The position numbers and the translations under genes are program-made. A stretch of 64,000 nt of DNA from Hymenobacter cavernae (GTDB taxonomy: Bacteria > Bacteroidota > Bacteroidia > Cytophagales > Hymenobacteraceae): positions 248,001-312,000 of the forward strand of contig NZ_BMHT01000006.1 in NCBI RefSeq assembly GCF_014641455.1, written 5' to 3'. How positions within the stretch are numbered: position 1 is the stretch's first letter; every line of letters starts with the position of its first letter. The notes below the pieces were generated by a model. It ran no database searches. It was not told the origin of the DNA and worked only from the letters and a program-made list of their open reading frames with translations. Shown in pieces: positions 1 through 8,700 of the stretch.

Positions 1-30
1 TGCGCAACCTAGGCAGGCAACCCAAACGCC

Positions 31-50
31 GAACGCGCCGTGGCGCGTTC
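31..50. other. Small perfect hairpin upstream of the DUF2461 gene
   Basis: A 9-bp perfect stem (31-39 pairs with 42-50) with a 2-base loop, built around GCGCC/GGCGC, lies 15 bases before the start codon at 65. There is no T-tract, so it is not a normal intrinsic terminator. It could be the end of a preceding unit outside the window or a leader hairpin. Confidence 0.4.
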
Positions 51-64
51 CTACCTCTATTCCC

Positions 65-733
65 ATGGACCTTCCCTTCCTCCTCGACTTTCTTCGCAAC
101 CTGGCCGCCAATAACAACAAAGTCTGGATGGACGCCAACCGCGCCGACTACCATCGTGCGCGTGCCACGTTCACCGCGCTGATTCAGGAGGTTCTGCACG
201 GCTTGCAGCGCTTCGATCCGGACTTGCAAGGCATCACGCCCTCTGATTCCATGTTTCGGATCAACAAAAATGACCGTTTTCGGCAGAGCGGCGAGCCGTA
301 TAAAAACCGAATGGGCGCCGGCATGAGCCGCGGTGGGCGACATTCGCCGTGGGCCGGCTATTACCTGGCTGTGGAGCCGAACGGCCAAACGCTGGTCGGG
401 GCCGGCAAATGGCGTCCGGAATCAACCGGCTTGGCCCGCATCCGGCAGGAAATTCACTACAACGGCGTTGAGTTTCAGGCGCTGCGCGAGGAACCTAGGT
501 TGCTGCACTATTTCCCCGACGGCTTCGAAGGCGAGCGGCTCCAGCGCCCGCCCAAAGGCTACGACAAGAACGACCCCGACATCGAGTGGCTCAAGCTCAA
601 AGACTTCTTCGTATCGCACTCCTTCTCCGATGCCGAGCTGCTGGCTCCCGATTTCACCCAGCGCGTGTTGGCTAGCTTCCAGGCCGCGCAGCCGCTCGTG
701 AAGTTCCTGAATCGGGCTTTGGAGAGCGAGTAA
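65..733 (+). CDS. DUF2461 family protein (TIGR02453-like)
   Basis: A 222-aa soluble protein matching the DUF2461 family: an N-terminal FLxxLAANNNKxWMDANRADY block (residues about 8-28), a central MFRINKNDRF...PYKNRMGA block (about 67-88), and GYYLAVEPNG (about 100-109). Family members are about 220 aa, so this looks full length. No enzymatic function is established for the family. There is no signal peptide or membrane segment, so it should be cytoplasmic. The ATG at 65 is the first possible start and gives the expected N-terminus. It is transcribed alone, converging on the kinase gene downstream. Confidence 0.88.
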   Translation: MDLPFLLDFLRNLAANNNKVWMDANRADYHRARATFTALIQEVLHGLQRFDPDLQGITPSDSMFRINKNDRFRQSGEPYKNRMGAGMSRGGRHSPWAGYYLAVEPNGQTLVGAGKWRPESTGLARIRQEIHYNGVEFQALREEPRLLHYFPDGFEGERLQRPPKGYDKNDPDIEWLKLKDFFVSHSFSDAELLAPDFTQRVLASFQAAQPLVKFLNRALESE

Positions 734-756
734 AGTGATTGACAGGCAAGTAAACA

Positions 757-950
757 TGTCTGTCATCCTGAGTTTGCATTCCGCGCATCAAGCGGTGTGA
801 CCTCCCTCTGATACGCACAAAGTCCTATTTAAACCCAAAGCCCCTGATTAACCACCTAGGTTGATCAGGGGCTTTTCGGCTTTTAGAAAGTTTGTCGCTT
901 CTCAGAGGAAGGTCCTTCACTCCGCTCTGCTACGTTCAGGATGAGAGACA
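757..950. repeat. Dispersed inverted-repeat element enclosing a terminator
   Basis: Two diverged arms in inverted orientation flank the terminator at 837-876. The left arm begins TGTCTGTCATCCTGAG at about 757 and ends ...CTCTGA near 812. The right arm runs from TCAGAGG at 902 to ATGAGAGACA at 950. The arms match at both tips and less well inside. The element fills the gap between two convergent genes. The centre of the loop carries CCTAGG. This resembles the dispersed intergenic repeats of Hymenobacter-type genomes (recollection, not checked). Confidence 0.55.
837..876. terminator. Bidirectional hairpin terminator with CCTAGG in the loop
   Basis: The stem AAAGCCCCTGAT (837-848) pairs with ATCAGGGGCTTT (864-875), with A- and T-runs on the two sides, so it can end transcription from both convergent genes. 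The 15-base loop contains ACCTAGGT. Confidence 0.8.
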
Positions 951-975
951 GCAATACCGTTGATAACCAACCAAC

Positions 976-1599
976 TTAAAACAGCCCAAACAGCGTGCTG
1001 TTGATGCGGTCGATGATGGTACCTAGGTCCTCGGGGTTTTGCACGTAGTCGAGGTGGTTCACGTCGACGATGAGCAGCTTGCCGTACTTGTAGCTGCTGA
1101 TCCACTGCTCATAGTGGTCGTTCAGATTGCGCAGATACTCGATTTTGATGTTGTTTTCGTAGTCGCGGTTGCGCTTTTCAATCTGCTGAATCAGCTTGGG
1201 CAGGTCGGCGCGCAGGTAGAGCAGCAGATCGGGCGGCGCCACCATGCTGATCATCGACTCAAACAGACCTAGGTAGTTCTGGTAGTCGCGCTCGGTCATC
1301 AGGCCCGACTGGTTCAGGTTGGCCGCGAAGATGTGGGCATCCTCATAGATGGTGCGGTCCTGAATAACGCCTTTGCCAGCGCTCTGTAACTTCTTGATAT
1401 GCTGCGTCTGGCGGAAGCGGCTGTTCAGGAAATATACCTGAAGATGAAACGCCCAGCGCGGCATATCATCGTAGAAATCCTTGAGATACGGGTTATGATC
1501 GACGTCTTCCAGGAAAACCTCCCAGTGGAAGTGGTGCGCTAATTTATTGGCCAGCGTAGTCTTGCCGGCCCCGATGTTGCCGACGATTGCAATGTGCAT
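976..1599 (-). CDS. Deoxynucleoside kinase (deoxyadenosine/deoxyguanosine kinase family)
   Basis: A 207-aa cytoplasmic kinase that phosphorylates deoxynucleosides to dNMPs in the salvage pathway. The P-loop GNIGAGKTT is at residues 7-15. Downstream are FLEDVDHNPYLKDFY and the dNK-typical QDRTIYEDAHIFA (Asp-Arg-Ser/Thr-like motif). The length fits the dNK/dAK family. The reading frame stays open 21 codons further upstream, but the ATG at 1599 places the P-loop at the usual distance from the N-terminus and follows a good -7 box (1636-1629 on the minus strand). Substrate preference cannot be read from sequence. Confidence 0.9.
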   Translation of the reverse strand: MHIAIVGNIGAGKTTLANKLAHHFHWEVFLEDVDHNPYLKDFYDDMPRWAFHLQVYFLNSRFRQTQHIKKLQSAGKGVIQDRTIYEDAHIFAANLNQSGLMTERDYQNYLGLFESMISMVAPPDLLLYLRADLPKLIQQIEKRNRDYENNIKIEYLRNLNDHYEQWISSYKYGKLLIVDVNHLDYVQNPEDLGTIIDRINSTLFGLF

Positions 1600-1628
1600 G
1601 GGCGAAATAGGTAACTCAACGTGAGCCG

Positions 1629-1636
1629 CAAAAATA
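1629..1636 (-). promoter_or_regulatory. Putative -7 box for the deoxynucleoside kinase
   Basis: Minus-strand TATTTTTG matches the Bacteroidota -7 consensus TAnnTTTG exactly, 29 bases before the ATG at 1599. A clear -33 TTTG is absent; ATTG lies about 23 bases upstream. Confidence 0.45.
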
Positions 1637-1727
1637 ACGCATCGGGCCAGAACGGCGGCCAATTACTTATCATCCTATTAAACCAAAGTATAGTATAATA
1701 AATCCTATCTTTTATTACATTAGATGA

Positions 1728-2207
1728 ATGCCTTATATCGCTTATACTCATCATTATCGCTCGATGCCTACCCAACCCTACCTTCTTTCTACCCTGCCCG
1801 ATATGCACGGGCAACTGCTCCTGGAATTTTGGCATTATAAAGCCGAGAAAGTGCTGTATGCCCGCTGGTTCGGCAACCTGACAGCAGAAGAAGTAGTGCG
1901 CGGCGCACAACAGGCTACGGCGCTACAGAGCTGGCTGCACTGCCCGCTCCTGCTCAACGACAAACACCAGTCGACCGGCGACTGGAGCGAGGCCATGATC
2001 TGGCTGGAGTACGAGTGGTTACCGCAGGCTTTGCAGGACGGATTGCGGGCTATTGCCTACGTTTTCGCGCTGGATGTAAGCAATCAGATCGTCAGCATCG
2101 AGTTCATGAAGCGCATCCAGCCGCACATTGCCATTGAGATGTTTTACGACGTGCCCACCGCGTGGGACTGGCTCCAGAGCCAGTCCCATGCCGTAGGGTT
2201 AACCTAG
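1728..2207 (+). CDS. Small uncharacterised protein, possibly STAS/SpoIIAA-like
   Basis: A 159-aa soluble protein. The centre (LEFWHYKAEKVLYARWFGNLTAEEVVRGAQQA) and an amphipathic C-terminal helix suggest an alpha/beta fold like the small STAS/SEC14-like proteins common in Hymenobacter; this is an inference from pattern only. Two starts are possible: ATG 1728 or ATG 1764 (MPTQPYLLS), and the second looks more protein-like. A TATCTTTT box at 1706-1713 could be its -7 element. The TAG stop lies inside an AACCTAGGTT palindrome (2202-2211). It converges with the next gene, leaving 2 bases between them. Confidence 0.6.
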   Translation: MPYIAYTHHYRSMPTQPYLLSTLPDMHGQLLLEFWHYKAEKVLYARWFGNLTAEEVVRGAQQATALQSWLHCPLLLNDKHQSTGDWSEAMIWLEYEWLPQALQDGLRAIAYVFALDVSNQIVSIEFMKRIQPHIAIEMFYDVPTAWDWLQSQSHAVGLT

Positions 2208-2209
2208 GT

Positions 2210-2854
2210 TTACAGCCCGTTGAAGATGTCCTTCATGTCCTTAGCCTTCTCCAGCGTTCGGAATTCGCCCTGCAATGAGCGTATCCGCACCTTTTCGTCG
2301 ATGTCTAAGCTCTCCTTCACCTGCTCGTAGCGAGCATTTAGCTTTTCCAGCACCAAGCCGGCAGCGCTCCAATCGGCGGCCATCCAGGTGCGGCGCTGGG
2401 CCCGCGTCGATTCCAGGAAGCGGCCATAGAGGTCGGGCAGCTCGGTGGCGCGCGCAGTGCTGATGTTTACCTTCTCCCCTAGCAATTTATTCTGCGCGGC
2501 CGTGGCAGCGGTCGGGTCATTTTGCACCGCGGCGTCAATGCGCTGCTGATTGGCGGCCCACGTCTTGTAGCGGGCTTTCTGGGCGGCGTACTTCTGCTTC
2601 GATTGCGCCGAGAGGCTATCCGTAGCGCGGTCGAGGCGGGCGCTCTGCCGGTCGAAGTCGGCCATGAGTTTGGGCCATTTCCGGTGCGCACCGGCCGAGG
2701 CGCTATCAATCTTCTGGTCGACCCAGCCGCTGAAGGTGCGCAGGTCGCGCTCCACGGCCGATGGGGTGCTGGCAGTTGTTTTCTGCTGGGCCGTTGCGGC
2801 CAGCGGCGTTAGCGCGAGCGTCAGAAAAGCAAACGAAAGGGAGAGTCGTTTCAT
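2210..2854 (-). CDS. Secreted alpha-helical protein of unknown function
   Basis: A 214-aa protein beginning MKRLSLSFAFLTLALTPLAA, a Sec signal peptide with likely cleavage after ATAQ. The mature part is rich in Ala, Lys, Gln and Asp and is predicted by eye to be almost all helix (RSARLDRATDSLSAQSKQKY region). No catalytic motif was recognised. The ATG at 2854 is chosen because it starts the signal peptide; an upstream in-frame ATG at 2872 would add six unneeded residues. It is probably periplasmic. Confidence 0.7.
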   Translation of the reverse strand: MKRLSLSFAFLTLALTPLAATAQQKTTASTPSAVERDLRTFSGWVDQKIDSASAGAHRKWPKLMADFDRQSARLDRATDSLSAQSKQKYAAQKARYKTWAANQQRIDAAVQNDPTAATAAQNKLLGEKVNISTARATELPDLYGRFLESTRAQRRTWMAADWSAAGLVLEKLNARYEQVKESLDIDEKVRIRSLQGEFRTLEKAKDMKDIFNGL

Positions 2855-2994
2855 AGTATGCAAGAGTAGCAATGTTCATACGAACGCCCAAGGTGCGTCG
2901 TTCGTATGAAAAGCGGTGGGAATTTCGGGCCTAAAACGGCGCTGGCAGCGAAATGGGTTCGGTTCTTAGCCGGAAAATGACGTTTTTGCAGCCT

Positions 2995-3504
2995 ATGTTA
3001 CCTGAATCACCCACGGTTACTGTTCAGCCTGCCACCCTGGCTGACATCCCCACCATCGTTAGTCTGGCCGAAGCGACCTGGGAGCCGACCTACCGTTTCA
3101 TCATCTCCAAAGACCAGCTGGAGTACATGTACCGCGTCATCTACACGCCGGCCTCGTTGCAGCGGCAGATGAGTGAGCAAGGCCACCAGTTTCTGCTCCT
3201 GCACTACGACGGGCACCCGAGCGGCTTTGCATCTTTCTCGGCCAAAGATGCTGGCATCTACCACCTTAACAAAATCTACCTGCTGCCCTCGCATCAGGGC
3301 CAGGGCCTAGGTCAGCAGCTGATCAAGGCGGTGGAAGACATCATCCGCTCGGCGGGCGGCACGGCCCTGGAGCTGAACGTGAACCGCTACAATCCGGCTA
3401 TTTCGTTCTACGAGCGCCAGGGTTTTCAGCGGCACCGGGAAGAAGACGTTCCGATTGGGCCTTATTGGATGAACGACTACGTGATGCGCAAGGAGCTGGC
3501 GTAG
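2995..3504 (+). CDS. GNAT family N-acetyltransferase
   Basis: An acetyl-CoA-dependent N-acetyltransferase. The acetyl-CoA-binding motif A is clear: IYHLNKIYLLPSHQGQGLGQQL, with the Q/R-x-x-G-x-G/A loop as HQGQGLG. It is followed by LELNVNRYNPAISFYERQGF (motif B, with the usual Asn and Tyr). The domain begins at VTVQPATLADIPTIV, only six residues after the Met at 2995. In-frame ATGs at 2953 and 2977 would add up to 14 residues and cannot be excluded. The substrate is unknown. Confidence 0.85.
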   Translation: MLPESPTVTVQPATLADIPTIVSLAEATWEPTYRFIISKDQLEYMYRVIYTPASLQRQMSEQGHQFLLLHYDGHPSGFASFSAKDAGIYHLNKIYLLPSHQGQGLGQQLIKAVEDIIRSAGGTALELNVNRYNPAISFYERQGFQRHREEDVPIGPYWMNDYVMRKELA

Positions 3505-3567
3505 TCTCCTGCTGGCGTGCCGCCCAACCTAGGTTTGGCATTGCCGCCGCCATAACCGCCCGTGGCT

Positions 3568-3575
3568 TACCTTGC
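3568..3575 (+). promoter_or_regulatory. Putative -7 box for the CDGSH protein
   Basis: TACCTTGC resembles TAnnTTTG and lies 34 bases before the ATG at 3610. No well-spaced -33 element was found. Confidence 0.35.
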
Positions 3576-3609
3576 GCTCCTTCTTTACTCTTTACCTCGA
3601 TAACTTCTC

Positions 3610-3831
3610 ATGGCAACCAAACTCACTGTTCTCAGCAATGGCTCCCTCCGCGTGGAGGGTGACTTCGAAATTGTAGATGCCCAAGGGCAACCGTACGGCC
3701 TCGGCGGACGCGAGCGGGTGAGCATCTGCCGCTGCGGCCTCTCCAGCAACAAGCCGTTCTGCGACGGCTCGCACAAAGGTCACTTCGAGCACAACGCCGT
3801 AGCCTTCGACCTGCCCGCGCCGAAGGTTTAA
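3610..3831 (+). CDS. CDGSH iron-sulfur domain protein
   Basis: A 73-aa protein with the full CDGSH [2Fe-2S] motif: Cys40, Cys42, Cys51 and His55 in the arrangement C-x-C-x(8)-CDGSH, followed by KGHF. The family (mitoNEET-like) binds a redox-active, labile 2Fe-2S cluster. The small bacterial members are soluble and of uncertain role in redox or iron-sulfur homeostasis. No membrane anchor is present. It is transcribed alone and followed by a hairpin terminator inside an inverted-repeat element. Confidence 0.92.
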   Translation: MATKLTVLSNGSLRVEGDFEIVDAQGQPYGLGGRERVSICRCGLSSNKPFCDGSHKGHFEHNAVAFDLPAPKV

Positions 3832-3836
3832 ATCTA

Positions 3837-3977
3837 AACCACGGATTCGTCCGGATTTTGTTGACGATTCATAACCTAGGTTCTATTCAGCAAAAAAGCC
3901 TTTCCGCAAGCGGAGAGGCTTTTTTGTTAGGACAAGCGAGAAAGACCCAAAGCGAATCGTCCGCGAAATCCGTGGTT
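3837..3977. repeat. ACCACGGATT-type inverted repeat enclosing a terminator
   Basis: Outer arms in inverted orientation: left AACCACGGATTCGTCCGG... (3837-3870), right ...CGCGAAATCCGTGGTT (3954-3977). Inside lie AACCTAGGTT (3873-3882) and a terminator hairpin. The right arm touches the first base of the ACBP stop codon. A second element with the same ACCACGGATT tips lies at 62065-62257, so this is a dispersed family within the window. Confidence 0.7.
3892..3926. terminator. Bidirectional hairpin terminator
   Basis: AAAAAAGCCTTTCCGC pairs with GCGGAGAGGCTTTTTT around a short loop, with A- and T-runs on both sides. It serves the convergent CDGSH and ACBP genes. Confidence 0.8.
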
Positions 3978-4234
3978 CAGACGGCGAACAGGGAGTTCAC
4001 CAGCTCCACGTATTCGCGGCGGGCGGCTTCTTTGCTTTTGCCGGTGAGGCTGGCCCAGGCGTCGTACTTGGCAATGCCTTTGAAGTCGAAACCGCCGGGG
4101 CGTGAGCCGGTCACGTCGCCTTCGGTGGCTTGCTTGTAGAGCGAGTAGAGCTGAAGTAAAACGGTGTTGGAAGGCTTGGTGGGGAGTTGCTGAGCGCGCT
4201 GGGCAGCGGCTTCAAATTCTTCGTGCGTAGCCAT
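3977..4234 (-). CDS. Acyl-CoA-binding protein (ACBP)
   Basis: An 85-aa protein matching the ACBP fold: F-x-x-AAxxAQxLPTKPSNxVxLxLYSLYKQATEGD (residues about 7-40), then FDFKGIAKYDAWASLTGKSKEAARREYVELV. The conserved acyl-CoA contacts Tyr-Lys (LYSLYKQAT), Lys (KGxAKYDAW) and Tyr are present. It binds long-chain acyl-CoA in the cytoplasm. The ATG at 4234 gives the standard length; earlier codons in the frame are extra. Confidence 0.93.
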   Translation of the reverse strand: MATHEEFEAAAQRAQQLPTKPSNTVLLQLYSLYKQATEGDVTGSRPGGFDFKGIAKYDAWASLTGKSKEAARREYVELVNSLFAV

Positions 4235-4360
4235 TGGAAGAGTGGAGGTGAGAAAAAGCAAGAAATTATGCCGGCCAAGGTAGCCATTCCGACCCGATAC
4301 TGCTACATGCAGCGTATTTCTATTCCCTAACTTGACCCGACTTCTCTTAACCGTTCTTTC

Positions 4361-5650
4361 ATGAAATTACGACCTCTACCCCTCTTACTCAGTGGCTTAC
4401 TGCTGCCCGTATTCGCGGCGCACGCGCAAAAAACCTACCTGCAATGCGGCCGCCTGCTGGACGTACGCTCCGGCCGAATGCAAACCGAAATGACCATCGT
4501 CGTGGAAAAAGGCCGCGTGACGGCGGTGCAATCGGGCTACACCACGGGCAGCGCCGCCGACAAAGCCATCAACCTGAAAAACAAGACGGTACTGCCCGGC
4601 CTGATTGATTGCCATGTGCACATCGAGACGCAGCCGGGCAAAAATAACTTTAGCGAGCAGTTCATCCTCAATCCCGCGGATGTCGCTTACCGCGCCCTGG
4701 ACAACGCCCGCAAAACGCTGCTAGCCGGCTTCACGACGGTGCGCGACCTAGGTGGCTCCGGCGTGAACGTATCGTTGCGCAATGCCGTAAACCGCGGCCA
4801 AGTTGTTGGCCCGCGCATCTTTACGGCCGGCAACGCTATTTCCGCCACCGGCGGCCACATGGACGATACTAATGGTCTGTCGCGTGAGTTGATGGATAAG
4901 CTAGGTCAGCCGTCGAGTGTAGCCAACGGCCCCGACCAATGCCGACAGGCCGTGCGCGAGCAGTTCAAGCGCGGCGCCGACGTCATCAAGATTGCCTCCA
5001 CCGGCGGCGTACTCGACTTGTCGAAAGACGGCAGCGGCCCGCAGTACAGCGAGGAGGAAATTAAAGCGGTAGTCGAAACGGCCCGCGACCTAGGTTTGAA
5101 GGTCGCCTGCCACGCGCACGGCGCCGAAGGCATCAAGCGCGCCATCCGGGCCGGCGTGACCAGCATCGAGCACGGTACGCTGATGGACGAAGAAGGCATG
5201 AAGCTGGCCAAAAAGTACAACACCTACTACGTGCCCACCATTATTGCCGGCAAGTCGGTGGCCGACTCCGCTAAGATTGTGGGCTATTTTCCGGCGGCCG
5301 TGCAGCCTAAAGCACTGAGCATAGGACCTTTGCTGCAAGGCACTTTCGGTAAAGCCTACAAGGCCGGCGTCAAAATCGCTTTTGGCACCGATGCCGGCGT
5401 GTACCGGCACGGCGTAAATGCCCTGGAGTTTCAGTACATGACCGAGGCCGGGATGCCGAACCTGGAAGCCTTACGCGCCGCTACCATCAACGCCGCCGAT
5501 CTGCTGGGCGAAACCCCGAACCTAGGTACGCTGGAGGCCGGCAAGCTCGCCGACGTGGTAGCCGTGGACGGCGACCCGTTGCAGGATATCAAAGTGATGC
5601 AGCACGTTACGTTCGTGATGAAGCAAGGCGTGGTGTACAAGCAGGAGTAG
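4361..5650 (+). CDS. Secreted metal-dependent amidohydrolase (imidazolonepropionase-like)
   Basis: A 429-aa protein with a Sec signal peptide (cleavage near HAQ-KTY). It is an amidohydrolase-superfamily TIM barrel: the HxH metal motif is His85-x-His87 in LPGLIDCHVHIE, and the other ligands are in VIKIASTGG (bridging Lys), ACHAHG, SIEHGT and FGTDAG. The C-terminal part LGTLEAGKLADVVAVDGDPL is the usual beta-sandwich return. Relatives are exported dipeptidases or imidazolonepropionase-like hydrolases; the substrate cannot be told from sequence. It is monocistronic with a terminator after it. Confidence 0.88.
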   Translation: MKLRPLPLLLSGLLLPVFAAHAQKTYLQCGRLLDVRSGRMQTEMTIVVEKGRVTAVQSGYTTGSAADKAINLKNKTVLPGLIDCHVHIETQPGKNNFSEQFILNPADVAYRALDNARKTLLAGFTTVRDLGGSGVNVSLRNAVNRGQVVGPRIFTAGNAISATGGHMDDTNGLSRELMDKLGQPSSVANGPDQCRQAVREQFKRGADVIKIASTGGVLDLSKDGSGPQYSEEEIKAVVETARDLGLKVACHAHGAEGIKRAIRAGVTSIEHGTLMDEEGMKLAKKYNTYYVPTIIAGKSVADSAKIVGYFPAAVQPKALSIGPLLQGTFGKAYKAGVKIAFGTDAGVYRHGVNALEFQYMTEAGMPNLEALRAATINAADLLGETPNLGTLEAGKLADVVAVDGDPLQDIKVMQHVTFVMKQGVVYKQE

Positions 5651-5672
5651 CTTCTCAATTATCAACAAGAAT

Positions 5673-5721
5673 AAAAGAGCCCGGCCAGACCCTTATTCAA
5701 GGAAGCAGCCAGGCTCTTTTT
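5673..5721. terminator. Bidirectional hairpin terminator
   Basis: AAAAGAGCCCGGCC pairs imperfectly with GCCAGGCTCTTTTTC between the convergent amidohydrolase and T9SS-substrate genes. Confidence 0.7.
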
Positions 5722-5730
5722 CAATCAATC

Positions 5731-8700
5731 TTAATACACGATAATACGCGTGGCCTGGGTAGTTCCTGCCGTAGTCAGTCGCACCAGGTAGATGCCTGCG
5801 CGCAACGTCGGCGCTGGCAACATTCCCGCTGCCGACGACACCGACCACCGCGCCACCCGCTGCCCGGTGAGGGTACATAGCTCTATTATTGCTGTCTTTC
5901 CTAGCTGCTCTTCAACGACATAGTGCAAGGCCTGACCTGCGCTAATAGCAGTTGGAAACACCTGAAAGCTAGCTTTCTGCGCTTCTTGCTGCTGCTCGCG
6001 CACGGGCAATACCCAACCAGATGATAGCCGCGCCACGAAACCAGTGTTGTACAAAGGGCCGTAATTAATTGGAGGAGCAGACGCAAAATCCTGCGCATTA
6101 GTATAGTTACCTGCTACATATGCGTTATTCTGAGGCGTTAGTAATAGCGCGGCACTTTGCTCGTTGGCGCGACTGCCGTAGGTAGCCAGGTTCTGCCAGG
6201 CGCCACTGGCAGCGTCGAGGCGAGCCACAAAAACATCAGAGCCGCCTTGGCTGGTAGTAGTCAGCAACGGGCTAAGGGTGGGGCTATCGAAGGTGACCGT
6301 CCCGCGGAAATCACCTGCTGCGTATACGCGCCCTGCGGCATCTGTTTGGAGGCTGGTGCCTTGGTTGCCGCCGCCGCGCACAACCCAGCGCCAAGCGCCG
6401 GTAGCGCCATCAAGCCGGGCCACGAATGTTCTTGAGTCCGTGACAGAAGCTAGGTTTGTACCAAGGGCTAGGTTGCCGAATGTCGCATTTCCGGTGAAGC
6501 TGCCCGTTATATACGCATCGCCACCGGTGCCTACCGCAATGGCTTTCCCAAAGTCGTCGGCGCCGGAGAGCGGGGCGTTGCTGCCGCCCCGCGTGGCCCA
6601 CTGCCAAGCACCCGTAGCCGCATCAAGCCGGGCCACGAAAATATCGGTTCCGTTGGCAAAGCCAGGCACCGTGAGCACGCCTCCGTTTGGGCTGCTGAAG
6701 GTGGCGTTGCCAATGTAGGCACCCGTCACAAACACATGCCCGGTAGGGTCGGCTGCTATTCCTCCACTAAAATCATTGCTAGCTCCGCCAGCGCGCACAG
6801 CCCATTGCCAGGTGCCATCGGTTGGAGATAAGCGAGCCACGAACAGATCAGGGGTCGTATAGGTGTACTCATTGGGTGCTATAGTACTTGCCAGCGTGAT
6901 AGGGCCGTTGCTGCCAGCAAAAGTCATGGTGCGCTGGAAGAGGCCTGACACGTATGGATTGCCGGCTGCATCCACAGCAATACGACTACCGATAAAAGGG
7001 CCAGACCCTCCGGTGCTGCACACGGCCCATTGCCAATTACCAGTTGCGACATCAAGCCGGGCTACGTAAGTACTGCCCCCGTTTACGGTCAAGGCAGTGC
7101 CAGCTGCATTGTAAAATGTAGCTACACCGCTGAAGCTCCCGGTCGTGTATAGATGCCCCGTCGCATCAACGGCAATACCTGTTTCCGCCAGACCTTGACT
7201 GGTAGTCACACGCACAGCCCACTGCCAGTTGCCGGCCGGGTCGCGCTTGGCAATGAACCCAGTCGATGTCGGCCCTGCGCTAACCAGCGTTGTGGTACCA
7301 AGCGTGAGCTTACCCTGAAAGACGCCACTTACGTACACGTTGCCGGCAGCATCAGTAGCAGCACTGGTTACTTGCTTAACGCCACCAGCATCCGGGTTTT
7401 TTACCCATAACCAGCTACCATTGTTGGCATCTGTTTGTGCCACAAAGGCGTTGGCATTGTTGCCCCCAATCACTCCTGAGGCTTGCGAACTGCTAAACGT
7501 GCCATTGTTTGTATAGAAGCCTGTGGTGTAAATACGCCCATTCTTAACTGCTAATCCGTTGCCTCCGCTCCCATTTGGCACGTTGCTCGCCGGTACTACC
7601 CAGCGCCACTTGCCGGTAGATTCCTCTAGTTGGGCAACGAACGCAAAGCTGGTTTCCTGGCTTGTGTTTCCGGCTAAAAGAATAGGGCTGCCTGAAACGG
7701 TAGGACTAAATTCTGCTGGGCCAGAGGGGATAAACGTCCTAAAATATCCTGTTATGAAGGGTACACCCGTTGCATCTACCGCAATACTAGTGCCCGCATC
7801 AGCACCATACGATCCTCCGCGCACAGCCCACTGCCAGCTGCCTGTGACTGCATCTAAGCGCGCCACAAAGATATCTGAGCCACTGGCTCCGGCTAAGGTC
7901 AGCGATGAGCCTGACGGACTATCAAAGGTAGCTGCTGGGATATAGACGGGCGGATAGGAGGAAGTAGTGCCGCCCCCTACGAAGCCGCCAGTAACGTACA
8001 CGTGCCCAGTAGCATCTGCCGCCACACTTGCCCCTGCATCATCTTGCGTGCTGCCTGCGCGCGCAGCCCATTGCCAGGCACCGGTGGTCCCATCTAAGCG
8101 CGCTACGAATATATCGGCGGCACTTCCACGGCTAGCAAGCGTCAGGGGAGCACCAGCAGCAGGCGCGAATGTGGCAGGACTAGCGTCGGTACTGCGAAAT
8201 GCACCTGTCACGTAAATGTTATCGGCTGCATCTGCCACGATGCTGGCACCTTGGTCGTTTTCCGTACCGCCTCCACGCACAGCCCACTGCCAGTTGCCAG
8301 TCAGAGCATCCAGACGCGCCACAAAGATATCGGCTGCCGCGCCATTGCTGGTTAGCGTAGGGGAAGCAGCACTAGCATTACTGAAAGTAGCGCTGCCAAC
8401 GAAGCTACCGGTTACATACACATGGCCTTTTCCATCCACAGTAATACCATTGCTAATGTTGGCATTGAGGCTGTTGCTGGTACTGGCACGCACAGCCCAT
8501 TCCCAGGCGCCCGTGGCACCATTCAGCCGCGCCACCACGACGTCGGTACCAGTGTTACTGCTAGTCAGGGTGGTAGTACCAAAGGTAAAGCTCCCTAGTA
8601 AAGAAGCTACTAGGTACGGAGTACCTGCCGCGTCTAACGCTAGGCTAGCATTGCGACCGAAGCCGTTAGTTGCGCCAGTATTGCTCGCCCGCACGGCCCA

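Noticed and set aside
3858..4139. An open frame across the terminator and antisense to ACBP
   Set aside because: It reads through a terminator and an inverted repeat and overlaps a secure ACBP gene.
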